64,000 bases of DNA, taken from positions 8,184,001 through 8,248,000 of the forward strand of contig NZ_CP109596.1 in NCBI RefSeq assembly GCF_036327755.1, read 5' to 3'. This stretch comes from Nocardia sp. NBC_01503. Its GTDB lineage: Bacteria > Actinomycetota > Actinomycetes > Mycobacteriales > Mycobacteriaceae. Below the pieces are notes generated by a model that ran no database searches, had not been told where the DNA came from, and was given only the letters and a program-made list of their open reading frames with translations. Position 1 is the stretch's first letter, and every line of letters starts with the position of its first letter. Below are positions 40,677 through 48,983 of the stretch, in pieces. The position numbers and the translations under genes were made by a program.

Positions 40677-41732
40677 ATGAGCGCGCGCAGCTGGCGAGAA
40701 ATTCTCGGCATCCTCACCGACGGCAACGACCTGTCCGCGGATGAGGCCGCGTGGGCCATGAACGAGATCTTCACCGACAGCGCGACCTCGGCGCAGATCG
40801 CGGCCTTCGGCGTGGCGCTGAAGATGAAGGGCCCCACCCCCGATGAGCTGGGTGGATTGGCCGACGGAATGCTGTCGCACGCGCGCCGGGTGCCCTATGA
40901 GGGCCGCGCGGTCGATATCGTCGGCACCGGCGGCGACCGGTCCGGCACGGTCAATATCTCCACCATGTCCTCGATCGTGGTGGCGGCCACCGGTATTCCG
41001 GTGGTCAAGCACGGTAATCGCGCGGCCTCGTCCAAGAGCGGCGGCGCGGATGTGCTGGAGGCGCTCGGGGTGAAGATCGCCCTCGGCCCGCAATCGGTGG
41101 CGAAGTCGGTGCAGGAGGTCGGGATCGGCTTCTGTTTCGCCCCGGTCTTCCATCCCTCGCTGCGGTACGCGAGCAAGGCGCGCGGTGAGATCGGCATCCC
41201 CACGGTCTTCAATATCCTGGGCCCGCTGACCAATCCGGCCCAGCCGACCGCCGGACTCATCGGCTGCGCGTTCGCGGATCTGCTGCCGACCATCGCGGGT
41301 GTGTTCGCGAGCCGCGGCTCCACCGCGCTGATCGTGCGCGGTAATGACGGCCTGGACGAGATCACCACCGCGGACACCACCGATGCGTGGGTGGTCGCGG
41401 GCGGGCGCAGTGTCGAAACCACCATCGACCCAACGAAATTGGGGATCGCGCGGGTGGATCCGTCGGCGCTCAAGGGTGGTGACGCGGAGATGAACGCGGT
41501 GATCGCCCGCAATATGCTCGCGGGTGAACGCGGCCCGGTGCGCGATGCCGTGCTACTGAACTCCGCGGCCGCCGTGGTCGCCTTCGAGATGACCCCCGAG
41601 TCCGCCGCGGGTGATCTGCACTCGCAGCTGGCGGTGGCCCTGGAGAAGGTCGCCGCGGCCATCGATACCGGTGCGGCGGCGGACCTGCTGGACCGCTGGG
41701 CGACCGTCACCAATCAGCTCGACGCGGAGTAA
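40677..41732 (+). CDS. trpD: Anthranilate phosphoribosyltransferase
   Basis: 351 residues from ATG 40677, with GGAAGAG just upstream; an ATG at 40665 is also in frame. It catalyses the transfer of phosphoribose from PRPP to anthranilate in tryptophan synthesis. The PRPP/Mg site GTGGDRSGTVNIST, KHGNRAASSKSGGADVLEAL and the second acidic site NDGLDEITTADTT are complete; length is normal. A small hairpin GGGGC-GAA-GCCCC (40623-40635) lies in the leader. Proximity to ctaE/qcr is the mycobacterial gene order. Confidence 0.96.
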   Translation: MSARSWREILGILTDGNDLSADEAAWAMNEIFTDSATSAQIAAFGVALKMKGPTPDELGGLADGMLSHARRVPYEGRAVDIVGTGGDRSGTVNISTMSSIVVAATGIPVVKHGNRAASSKSGGADVLEALGVKIALGPQSVAKSVQEVGIGFCFAPVFHPSLRYASKARGEIGIPTVFNILGPLTNPAQPTAGLIGCAFADLLPTIAGVFASRGSTALIVRGNDGLDEITTADTTDAWVVAGGRSVETTIDPTKLGIARVDPSALKGGDAEMNAVIARNMLAGERGPVRDAVLLNSAAAVVAFEMTPESAAGDLHSQLAVALEKVAAAIDTGAAADLLDRWATVTNQLDAE

Positions 41733-41900
41733 CCCCGCGCGTTTGCCGGTGAGATGCCCGCGACAGCGCTACAGTTCGATCGTTGAGCAGGCGGTTCTCC
41801 GCTGCCGGGCGCGGGTGATCGCCGTACGGACCGAGTCGAGGATGTGCGGCATGGTGCGATTACGAGTGATGAACGCCGGTGCGTCAACGACCGCACCGTA

Positions 41901-42254
41901 ATGGCGCACACCTGTGAGCACTGCGGAATCCCTTGGCGGCGTGGATTATTCACGGTCGCGGCGGTGCTCGGCGTGGGCGGGTTACTGGGCGCGGTGCCGG
42001 AGAGCGGTGCACACCCGGTCGCACCGATCGTGCGAGAGACGGCCGCGGGCACGCTGACCGTCGACGGGCACCACTACCTCGACCCGTCCGGTTGTCTGAC
42101 CATTCGCAAGGTGCCGCGACGCATCGCGGTGGAGAACAGGACCGACCGCGGGATCCGCGTGTATCTACTCCCCGTCTGTAAGGGCGGGGTCACCAATGTG
42201 GTGGAGCCCGGCCGGACGGCGACGCCACTCGGAGCGTCGGTCCAGTCGGACTGA
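41901..42254 (+). CDS. Small secreted hypothetical protein
   Basis: 117 residues from ATG 41901 (MAHTCEHCGIPWRRG); an upstream start at 41844 is possible. The segment LFTVAAVLGVGGLLGAVP looks like a signal peptide or anchor, preceded by two cysteines (C-x2-C in CEHCG). The exported part has two further cysteines, in PSGCLTI and PVCKGG, likely to pair. No family recognised. Confidence 0.6.
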   Translation: MAHTCEHCGIPWRRGLFTVAAVLGVGGLLGAVPESGAHPVAPIVRETAAGTLTVDGHHYLDPSGCLTIRKVPRRIAVENRTDRGIRVYLLPVCKGGVTNVVEPGRTATPLGASVQSD

Positions 42255-42258
42255 GCCG

Positions 42259-42534
42259 CTATTCGCCGATGGAGAAGCCCGCCTCGACATCGGCGCGCGA
42301 GTAGGACTTGAACGCGATATGGGTCGCGGTGCGCACGACGCCCGGGGTCTTGTTGATGCGCCCGGTCACCACCTCGGCGATGCGCTCGTACTCGCGCACC
42401 CGTACGACGGCGATCAGATCCACATCGCCCGCGCACGAATAGACCTCGGCCACCCCGTCGATATCCGCCAACTCCTGCGCGGTCTCAGGAATGCGGTCGG
42501 ACTCGGCGTGGATCAGCACGATCGCGGTAATCAT
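42259..42534 (-). CDS. Lrp/AsnC ligand-binding (RAM) domain protein without HTH
   Basis: 91 residues. The whole protein is one AsnC/Lrp effector domain: ITAIVLIHAESDRIPETAQE, LADIDGVAEVYSCAGDVDLI, RINKTPGVVRTATHIAF. No DNA-binding part is present, and no truncation scar is seen, so it is a genuine stand-alone domain protein. These bind amino acids and may associate with full-length Lrp proteins. Convergent with the gene at 41901. Confidence 0.88.
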   Translation of the reverse strand: MITAIVLIHAESDRIPETAQELADIDGVAEVYSCAGDVDLIAVVRVREYERIAEVVTGRINKTPGVVRTATHIAFKSYSRADVEAGFSIGE

Positions 42535-42578
42535 GCGCCCAACTCTAGGTGATCACGGGCGCGGCGTTGCCGGTTGTG

Positions 42579-43034
42579 TCAGTCGGGCAGCGTGCCGGGT
42601 TGGTCGATGGGGCCGCCGAGGAGTTCGGTGGCGCTGGCGTGAATCTTGGTCAGGGCCGACATCAGATGTGCGCGTTCGGTATCGGTGAGGGCGGCGGTCA
42701 CCCTGTCCTCCAGCAGCTTGCGATCGGCCTCGACCGGGCCCTGGAGTTCGCGGCCCTTATCGGTGAGCCAGAGTCGAACGAGTCGGTTGTCGCGATCGTC
42801 GGGGCGGCGGACCAGCAGTCCGGCCGCGGTCATGCGGGTCGCCATTTTGACGACAGTCGGGGTGGTGACGTTCAGCGCGGCCGCCATCTCCCCCGGGGTG
42901 CGCCCGTCCCGCTCCCAGAGCACGGCGAGCACATGGTTCTGGCCCAGATGCAGGCCGTGCCGTCGCATATCGCGATCGGCCAAGGCGCGCAAGGCTTTCG
43001 ATGTGCTGCCGTGCAGGTCCAGGAATGCGGACAT
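42579..43034 (-). CDS. MarR-family regulator
   Basis: 151 residues. Winged HTH: LGQNHVLAVLWERDGRTPGE, MAAALNVTTPTVVKMATRMT, and the wing RRPDDRDNRLVRLWLTDKG. Divergent from the NmrA-like gene 43127; a 39-base inverted repeat lies between the two starts, so it most likely represses both. Ligand unknown. Confidence 0.9.
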   Translation of the reverse strand: MSAFLDLHGSTSKALRALADRDMRRHGLHLGQNHVLAVLWERDGRTPGEMAAALNVTTPTVVKMATRMTAAGLLVRRPDDRDNRLVRLWLTDKGRELQGPVEADRKLLEDRVTAALTDTERAHLMSALTKIHASATELLGGPIDQPGTLPD

Positions 43035-43072
43035 CGACCCTCCGATATGCGAAATCGACCATTGACCCGAGA

Positions 43073-43111
43073 TCGTTAGCCGTCTAGCGTTATTCGATAG
43101 ACGGCTAACGA
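43073..43111. promoter_or_regulatory. MarR operator: 14-bp perfect inverted repeat
   Basis: TCGTTAGCCGTCTA (43073-43086) and TAGACGGCTAACGA (43098-43111) are exact reverse complements around an 11-base AT-rich centre that may include a -10 element. It occupies the gap between MarR (start 43034) and the NmrA-like gene (start 43127). Confidence 0.82.
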
Positions 43112-43126
43112 CTTGGAGCGTTTTTC

Positions 43127-43972
43127 ATGATACTTCTGACCGGAGCCACCGGAAACATAGGCCGGGAGCTCTCTCGACAATTGGGTGCGGCCGCGGTGCC
43201 GTACCGGGCACTGGTGCGCGATACCGCACGAGCCGCCGATCTCCCCGGAGCCGAACTCCACCTCGGCGATCTCGACGATCCCGCGACCCTGACCACCGCC
43301 TTCGACGGTGTCACCGCGCTGTTCCTGCTCGTACCCGGCACCGGCATGGACCACGCCGAGCATGCCGTCGCGGCCGCTCGCACGGCCGGGGTCGAGCGCG
43401 TCGTGCTGATCTCCTCGTTCTGGGCTCTCGGCGATCCGATTCCGCCCATGGGTCGCTGGCATCACGCGCGGGAACAGCTCGTCATCGACAGCGGTATCGA
43501 CTCGACGATCCTGCGTCCGGGCGGGCTGATGACCAATGTCCTGGAGTGGATTCCGGCGATTCGCGCGGATGAGCCCATTCTGGATCCGACCGGACCGGGT
43601 CGCTTCGCACCCATCGACCCCGCCGATATCGCGGCGGTCGCGACCCTGGCACTGACCGAGGACGGTCATGCGAAAGCCGCGTACAACCTGACCGGTGACG
43701 AATCACTGACCTGCGCGGAGCAGGTCGCGATTCTCTCCGGAGTCCTGGACCGCCCCTTGCGGATTCGCGCCACCGCCACCGCGGACGAGGCCGTTCGCGC
43801 CCGCTTTCCCCGGGGCGCGCCCCCGGCGCTGGCCGAGGCGATTCGCGAATCCTTCGACCGGATGCGTTCGGACACAGTCGGTCTGCGCACCGAGACGGTC
43901 GCCGAGCTGCTGGGCCGGGCTCCGCGCACCTTCGAGCAGTGGTGCCGAGCCCATCGGGACGCCTTCCACTGA
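43127..43972 (+). CDS. NmrA-like NAD(P)-binding protein
   Basis: 281 residues. N-terminal dinucleotide motif LLTGATGNIGRELSRQLGA, then RALVRDTARAADLPGAEL and ALFLLVPGTGMDHAEHAVAA, typical of atypical SDRs of the NmrA/TMR family. The catalytic Tyr-x-x-x-Lys is absent; members act as redox sensors or NADPH-dependent reductases of quinones or azo compounds. Under the divergent MarR. Confidence 0.85.
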   Translation: MILLTGATGNIGRELSRQLGAAAVPYRALVRDTARAADLPGAELHLGDLDDPATLTTAFDGVTALFLLVPGTGMDHAEHAVAAARTAGVERVVLISSFWALGDPIPPMGRWHHAREQLVIDSGIDSTILRPGGLMTNVLEWIPAIRADEPILDPTGPGRFAPIDPADIAAVATLALTEDGHAKAAYNLTGDESLTCAEQVAILSGVLDRPLRIRATATADEAVRARFPRGAPPALAEAIRESFDRMRSDTVGLRTETVAELLGRAPRTFEQWCRAHRDAFH

Positions 43973-44116
43973 ACCCGAACGTCCCACTGAGTGAACAAGT
44001 TCCAGAAATTGGGGTCTTGTTTTCACGATTTCCGTACCCGGGCGAGGATTTCGGGTGATCATGGATCAAAATGTGAACCGACTAGTAGTCACTAGTGGCT
44101 ATCCAGGGGGTTTCCG

Positions 44117-44809
44117 ATGTACGACCTGCTACCGGCCGTTCCGGTTCTGCGCCACCTCTCCCGAAATACCGCTCGCCTCGCCGTGCGCACCCTGCTCGCC
44201 GGGGCCACCGTCGCGGCGATCACCGCGGCCGCCATCCCGGCCCACGCCGAGGGTTCGGCCGTGCCCGCGACCCCCATCGCGGGCATTACCGAAGATGTTG
44301 TCACCGCACTCAATTCGGTGACCAACCTGATGCCGGGGCTGGACCTGCCCGGTCTCGACCTGCCCGCCATGTTCAGCCCCACCACCGCGATCGTGGTGCT
44401 CGGCTACGGGCTGCAACCGGACGGCGATATGCGCCCGGAGCTGATCAACCGCCTGTACGCCGGATACGTCTCGGCGCTGCTCTCCCCCGAGGCGCCGGTC
44501 ATCGTCACCGGCGGCAATCCGCAGAACGGACGCACCGAGGCACAGGCCATGGCGGACTGGATGATCGCACGCGGCATCCACCCCGAGCGCATTCACAGTG
44601 AGACCAAGGCGAACTCCACGGTTCAGAATGCGGCGTTCTCGGCGCAGCTCATGGAGGCGATCGGCGCGCACGCCGCCATCCTGATCACCTCGGCGGACCA
44701 TATCGCGCGGGCACTGAGCAATTTCCGCTCCGCCGGTATCGCCGTGGTGGCGACCATGACCCCGGACGAATCCCCGCTCTCGGCACAGCCTTTCGGACCG
44801 GTCAAGTAG
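44117..44809 (+). CDS. Secreted YdcF/SanA-like DUF218 protein
   Basis: 230 residues with a signal peptide (VRTLLAGATVAAITAAAIPA, cleavage near AHA). The mature part has the DUF218 signature: TAIVVLGYGLQPDGDMRPEL, VIVTGGNPQNGRTEAQAMAD, ETKANSTVQNAAFSAQLM. The family is linked to envelope integrity and lipid or peptidoglycan-precursor handling (ElyC, SanA). It is unusual in having a proline/leucine-rich linker (MPGLDLPGLDLPAMFSP). Two ACTAGT hexamers (44081-44096) lie upstream. Confidence 0.8.
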   Translation: MYDLLPAVPVLRHLSRNTARLAVRTLLAGATVAAITAAAIPAHAEGSAVPATPIAGITEDVVTALNSVTNLMPGLDLPGLDLPAMFSPTTAIVVLGYGLQPDGDMRPELINRLYAGYVSALLSPEAPVIVTGGNPQNGRTEAQAMADWMIARGIHPERIHSETKANSTVQNAAFSAQLMEAIGAHAAILITSADHIARALSNFRSAGIAVVATMTPDESPLSAQPFGPVK

Positions 44810-44929
44810 ATCAGCGCCCGCGGCGGCCGGAAGACCTGCGGTGGCCCGAGCACGAGGCGATATCGGCGACCGCCCCGGCTACGGAATACCCATCGCTGAT
44901 CCCGAGTCCTGGCTACCCCGAACGCTGAG

Positions 44930-44960
44930 TCGGCGTGAGAGCGAAAGGTTCTCACGCCGA
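44930..44960. terminator. Bidirectional terminator hairpin
   Basis: TCGGCGTGAGA (44930-44940) and TCTCACGCCGA (44950-44960) are perfectly complementary with a nine-base loop, between the convergent DUF218 and MaoC genes. Confidence 0.8.
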
Positions 44961-44968
44961 ACCGGCAC

Positions 44969-45421
44969 TCAGGACAGATAACGGGCGATGCTCTCCGCGA
45001 CGCAGGCCGGTTTGGCCTCGCCCTCGATCTCGACGGTGACCGTGCGCTCGGCCTGGACACCGCCGGGGATATCGGTCACCGAGTTCAGGGTGAAGCGACC
45101 GCGGATGCGACTGCCCACCGGAACCGGGCTGATGAAGCGAACCTTGTTGAGCCCGTAGTTGATTGCCATGCGGGCGCAGCTGAACTCCATCACCTGGGCG
45201 GTCATGGGGACGACCAGGGACAGGGTCAGGAACCCGTGGGCGATGGTGCGGCCGTAAGGTCCCTCGGCCGCGCGTACCGGATCGACGTGGATCCACTGGT
45301 GATCACCGGTGGCCTCGGCGAACCGATCGATGCGCTGCTGGTCGACGAGAAACCAATCGCTGACCCCGATTTCGGTGCCCACCGCCGCGCGCAGCTGATC
45401 GAAGGTGGCGAAGTCGATCAT
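44969..45421 (-). CDS. MaoC-family (R)-hydratase
   Basis: 150 residues. Hot-dog fold with the hydratase motif: RFAEATGDHQWIHVDPVRAA (Asp and His of the active site), then GPYGRTIAHGFLTLSLVVP. Hydrates trans-2-enoyl-CoA. Last gene of the minus-strand fatty-acid operon that begins at 50135; a repeat element lies between it and the acyl-CoA ligase. Confidence 0.9.
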   Translation of the reverse strand: MIDFATFDQLRAAVGTEIGVSDWFLVDQQRIDRFAEATGDHQWIHVDPVRAAEGPYGRTIAHGFLTLSLVVPMTAQVMEFSCARMAINYGLNKVRFISPVPVGSRIRGRFTLNSVTDIPGGVQAERTVTVEIEGEAKPACVAESIARYLS

Positions 45422-45452
45422 GCTGTACCTCCTGTCGCAGGTGCGGGACTCT

Positions 45453-45496
45453 GCGTGGTTACACCGTGCTGCCGCCTCCGAGCCTGACCGCTCATG
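45453..45496. repeat. Second repeat family, intercistronic copy b
   Basis: GCGTGGTTACACCGTGCTGC, then CGCCTCCGAGCCTGACCGC. It lies between the acyl-CoA ligase stop and the MaoC start and includes the ligase stop. Pairs with 38366-38410. Confidence 0.6.
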
Positions 45497-46976
45497 CGAA
45501 ACGCTCCTTCAGTTCTCGTTTCAGGATCTTATGGGTCGGCCCGAGTGGGAGTTCGGTGAGGAATTCGACGCGGCGCGGGTACTTATAGCGCGCGACATGC
45601 TCACGGGCGTAATCGATTACCTCATCGGCGGTGACCGGTTCGGCGGGTATGACGACGGCCAGGATCTCCTCGCCGTAATTGTCATCGGGTACACCGATCA
45701 CCGCGACCTGCGCGATCTTGGGATGCCGCAGGAGCGCGGCCTCCACCTCGGTGGGGTACACATTGAATCCGCCGCGGATGATCATCTCCTTGATGCGGTC
45801 GACAATGCGCAGGTAGCCCTCTTCATCCTTGGTGCCGAGGTCTCCGGTGCGGAACCAGCCGTCCACCACCGCCTCCGCGGTGGCCTCCGGCCTACCGGTG
45901 TAACCGCTGAACACATTGTGGCCGCGCACCACGACCTCGCCGATGCTCCCGGCGGGGAGCAGTTCGATGCGGTCGCGCACATCCGGATCGGCGATCTCGG
46001 CGTCCACGCCCCAGACCGCGTGCCCGACCGTTCCGGCGCGTGCGCCGAGCTGCGGCTGGTTGACCGTCGCGGTGGGTGAGGTCTCCGAAAGTCCGTAGCC
46101 CTCCAGCACATTCGCGCCGTAGACGCGCTCGAACTCCTCGAGCACCGAGGGTGGCAGGGCCGCGCCGCCACTGATGCAGAGCTTGAGCTCGGGCAGCTTC
46201 TCGGCGTGTTTCGCCGCCTCCAACAGGCCGAGGTACATGGTCGGGACACCGTGGAACATATTGATGTTCTCGGTGTTCATGAGCCGAATCGCCTCTGCCG
46301 CATCGAATCTCGGCAGCAGCACCAGGGTCGCGCCGACCCGCCAGTGCGAGTTCATCGAGACGGTCTGCCCGAAGACGTGGAACAGCGGCAGTGCGCCCAG
46401 GGCGATGTCATCGCGGTGCACCTCATTGGCGTCGAAGGCGTTCACCGTCGCGCACATGACCATATTGAGGTGGCTGAGCTCCGCGCCCTTGGGTGTTCCG
46501 GTGGTGCCGCTGGTGTAGAACACCACTGCGGTATCGAGCGGACTGCGCGAGATGAACGTCGGAATCGCGTCGCCGACAAGTTCTTTCGGGCTGATGCAGC
46601 GAATCCCGGCGCTCTCGGCGGCCGCCTCGGCCACCGGTGCGACCATATCGTGGGCGATCAGCAGCGAAGCGCCGCTGTCGCGCAATACGTACTCGGCCTC
46701 GGGCGCGGTGAGCAGCAGATGTACCGGCACCACCGTCGCGCCCGCCGCGAGAATCGCGAAGTAGGCGCGTGGGAAGTCAGCGGTATTGGGTCCCATGAGC
46801 GCGACCCGATCCCCGGGCCGCACACCGAGTGCGATGAGCGCCCCGGCCTGTTCGCGGGCCTGCCGCCACAGCTCGGCGAAGGTAATCCGTTGCGCCCCTT
46901 CGATGAGAGCGAGGTGGTCGGGCCGTCGTCGCGCCGGTTCGGCGAGAATGCTGGCCAGGGAGAGAGTCGCGTTCAT
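45492..46976 (-). CDS. Acyl-CoA synthetase (FadD-like)
   Basis: 494 residues, ANL superfamily. AMP-binding P-loop FYTSGTTGTPKGAELSH (around residue 155), GYGLSETSPTATVNQ, the adenylate motif VDGWFRTGDLGTKDEEGYL and the C-terminal lysine in LPLGPTHKILKRELKE. It activates a carboxylic acid with ATP and CoA; the operon suggests a fatty acid or related side chain. Confidence 0.92.
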   Translation of the reverse strand: MNATLSLASILAEPARRRPDHLALIEGAQRITFAELWRQAREQAGALIALGVRPGDRVALMGPNTADFPRAYFAILAAGATVVPVHLLLTAPEAEYVLRDSGASLLIAHDMVAPVAEAAAESAGIRCISPKELVGDAIPTFISRSPLDTAVVFYTSGTTGTPKGAELSHLNMVMCATVNAFDANEVHRDDIALGALPLFHVFGQTVSMNSHWRVGATLVLLPRFDAAEAIRLMNTENINMFHGVPTMYLGLLEAAKHAEKLPELKLCISGGAALPPSVLEEFERVYGANVLEGYGLSETSPTATVNQPQLGARAGTVGHAVWGVDAEIADPDVRDRIELLPAGSIGEVVVRGHNVFSGYTGRPEATAEAVVDGWFRTGDLGTKDEEGYLRIVDRIKEMIIRGGFNVYPTEVEAALLRHPKIAQVAVIGVPDDNYGEEILAVVIPAEPVTADEVIDYAREHVARYKYPRRVEFLTELPLGPTHKILKRELKERFA

Positions 46977-47012
46977 TGAGACCTCATGGGTTGGAGCGAT
47001 GTCGGATGCGGG

Positions 47013-48170
47013 CTACAGGCCCATGTCCTTGGCGATGATCATCTTCATGACCTCGCTGGTGCCGCCGTAGATGCGGTTCACGCGGTTGTCGGCGTACAGG
47101 CGGGCGATCGGGTACTCGTTGATGAACCCGTAGCCGCCGTGCAACTGCAGGCAGCGATCGATGACACGCGCGGCGACCTCGGTGCAGAACAGCTTGGCCG
47201 AGGCGGCATCGGCCGGGGTGAGCGTCCCGGCGTCCAGGGCCTCGAGCCCGCGATCGACCACGGCCTCGGCGGCATCGACCTCGGCCTGACAGGCGGCCAG
47301 TTCGAACTTGGTGTTCTGGAAGCTGGCGACGGGCTGCCCGAAGACATTGCGCTGCTTGGTGTATTCCTTGGCGAACGCGATGGCGGCGGTGGCCTGCGCG
47401 TACGCGCCGACGGCAATGGAGAGCCGTTCCTGGGGCAGGTTCAGACCCAGGTAGGAGAAGCCCTTGTTCTCCTCGCCGAGCAGATCCGCCACCGGCACCT
47501 TCACATCGGTGAAGTTGAGCTCCGCGGTATCGGAGGTCTTGAGCCCGAGCTTGTCCAGCTTGCGGCCCACCACATATCCCGGGGACTTGGTATCCACCAG
47601 GAACAGCGAAATACCGTGGCGGCGATCGTTTTCCAACGGTGCGGCGGTGCGGGCGCAGACGATCACCCGGTCGGCATGTACGCCGCCGGTGATGAAGGTC
47701 TTGGACCCGTTCAGCACATAGTGCGTGCCGTCCGCGGAAAGCTTTGCGGTGGTCCGCATTCCGGCCAGGTCCGAGCCGGTGCCGGGCTCGGTCATGGCGA
47801 TCGCGAACATGATCTCGCCACTGACGAAGCCCGGGAGCATGCGCTCCTTCTGCTCCTGGGTGGCGAGCATCTTCAGATACGGCAGGCACAGGCCCACGTG
47901 CACGCTGGACCCACCGAAGGAGACGGCCGCGCGGGCGCACTCCTCGATGAGAATGGTTTGGAACTTGAAGGATTCGATACCCGCGCCGCCGAACTCCTCC
48001 GGTACCTCGATACCGAAGATGCCGAGTTCGGCCAGCTTGTAGTAGAACTCGCGCGGCACGATGCCCGCCTCGTACCACTCGTCGTAATGCGGTGCGACCT
48101 CCGATTCGATGAAGGAGCGCACCGTCTTACGGAAGGCATCGTGGTCGGCGTCGAAGACTGTTCGCTGCAT
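47013..48170 (-). CDS. Acyl-CoA dehydrogenase (YGGTSEV type)
   Basis: 385 residues with the usual three domains. FAD and substrate motifs: MFAIAMTEPGTGSDLAGMRT, FITGGVHADRVIV, and the C-terminal LQLHGGYGFINEYPIARLYA, then YGGTSEVMKMIIAKDM. At the position where medium-chain enzymes carry the catalytic glutamate (YEGT), this one has glycine, which is seen in long-chain and isovaleryl types that use a glutamate on another helix. So the substrate probably differs from that of the partner at 48984-50135. Confidence 0.92.
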   Translation of the reverse strand: MQRTVFDADHDAFRKTVRSFIESEVAPHYDEWYEAGIVPREFYYKLAELGIFGIEVPEEFGGAGIESFKFQTILIEECARAAVSFGGSSVHVGLCLPYLKMLATQEQKERMLPGFVSGEIMFAIAMTEPGTGSDLAGMRTTAKLSADGTHYVLNGSKTFITGGVHADRVIVCARTAAPLENDRRHGISLFLVDTKSPGYVVGRKLDKLGLKTSDTAELNFTDVKVPVADLLGEENKGFSYLGLNLPQERLSIAVGAYAQATAAIAFAKEYTKQRNVFGQPVASFQNTKFELAACQAEVDAAEAVVDRGLEALDAGTLTPADAASAKLFCTEVAARVIDRCLQLHGGYGFINEYPIARLYADNRVNRIYGGTSEVMKMIIAKDMGL

Positions 48171-48191
48171 GATTCTTTTCTCTGAGAGTTG

Positions 48192-48944
48192 TTAGAGCTT
48201 GCGTCCGCCGTCGACGTAGATCGTCTGGCCGGTCACGAAGGACGAGTTTTCGGAGGCGAGGAACGACACCACATTGGCGATGTCCTCGGGGTAGCCGACA
48301 CGGCGCAACGGGGTGACTTCGGCTGCGGCCTTACGGAATTCGGCCGGATCGACGCCGACACGCGCGGCGGTGGCATCGGTCATATCGGTGACGATGAAAC
48401 CCGGCGCGACGGCATTCACATTGATCCCGTACGGGCCGAGCTCGATGGCCAGCGTCCGGGTGAAGCCCTGGATACCCATCTTGGCGGCCGAGTAATTGGC
48501 CTGCCCACGGCTGCCCAGCGCGGACACGCTGGAGGTGTTCACGATCTTTCCGGACTTCTGCTTCACCATGTACCGCTGCGCGGCCCGGCTGCACAGGAAC
48601 GCGCCGCGCAGATGCACCGACATGACGGTGTCCCAGTCCTCGACCGACATCTTGAACAGCAGGTTGTCGCGCAGCACACCGGCATTGTTGACCAGCACGT
48701 CGACCGAACCCAGCTCTGCCACAACGCGTTCGAACGCCGCATCCACCGAGGCTTCGTCGGCGACATTGCAGCCCACCGCGATGGCCTTACCGCCCGCGGC
48801 CACAATGGTGTCCACGGCGGTCTTACCGGCGGCCTCGTCCAGATCGGCGATGACGACGGTGAATCCGTCGGCCGCGAGCCGGGAGGCGGTGGCCGCGCCG
48901 ATACCGCGCGCCGCGCCGGTGACGAATGCAACCTTCGAAGTCAT
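48192..48944 (-). CDS. FabG-like short-chain dehydrogenase
   Basis: 250 residues, classical SDR: VTGAARGIGAATASRLAADG, NNAGVLRDNLLFKM, catalytic SSVSALGSRGQANYSAAK, C-terminal TGQTIYVDGG. Probably a 3-hydroxyacyl-CoA dehydrogenase (or ketoacyl reductase) in this operon, between the two acyl-CoA dehydrogenases. Confidence 0.92.
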   Translation of the reverse strand: MTSKVAFVTGAARGIGAATASRLAADGFTVVIADLDEAAGKTAVDTIVAAGGKAIAVGCNVADEASVDAAFERVVAELGSVDVLVNNAGVLRDNLLFKMSVEDWDTVMSVHLRGAFLCSRAAQRYMVKQKSGKIVNTSSVSALGSRGQANYSAAKMGIQGFTRTLAIELGPYGINVNAVAPGFIVTDMTDATAARVGVDPAEFRKAAAEVTPLRRVGYPEDIANVVSFLASENSSFVTGQTIYVDGGRKL

Positions 48945-48983
48945 AGCGAAACTCCTTGTCAGCGAATGTTGTTGGGAACGATG

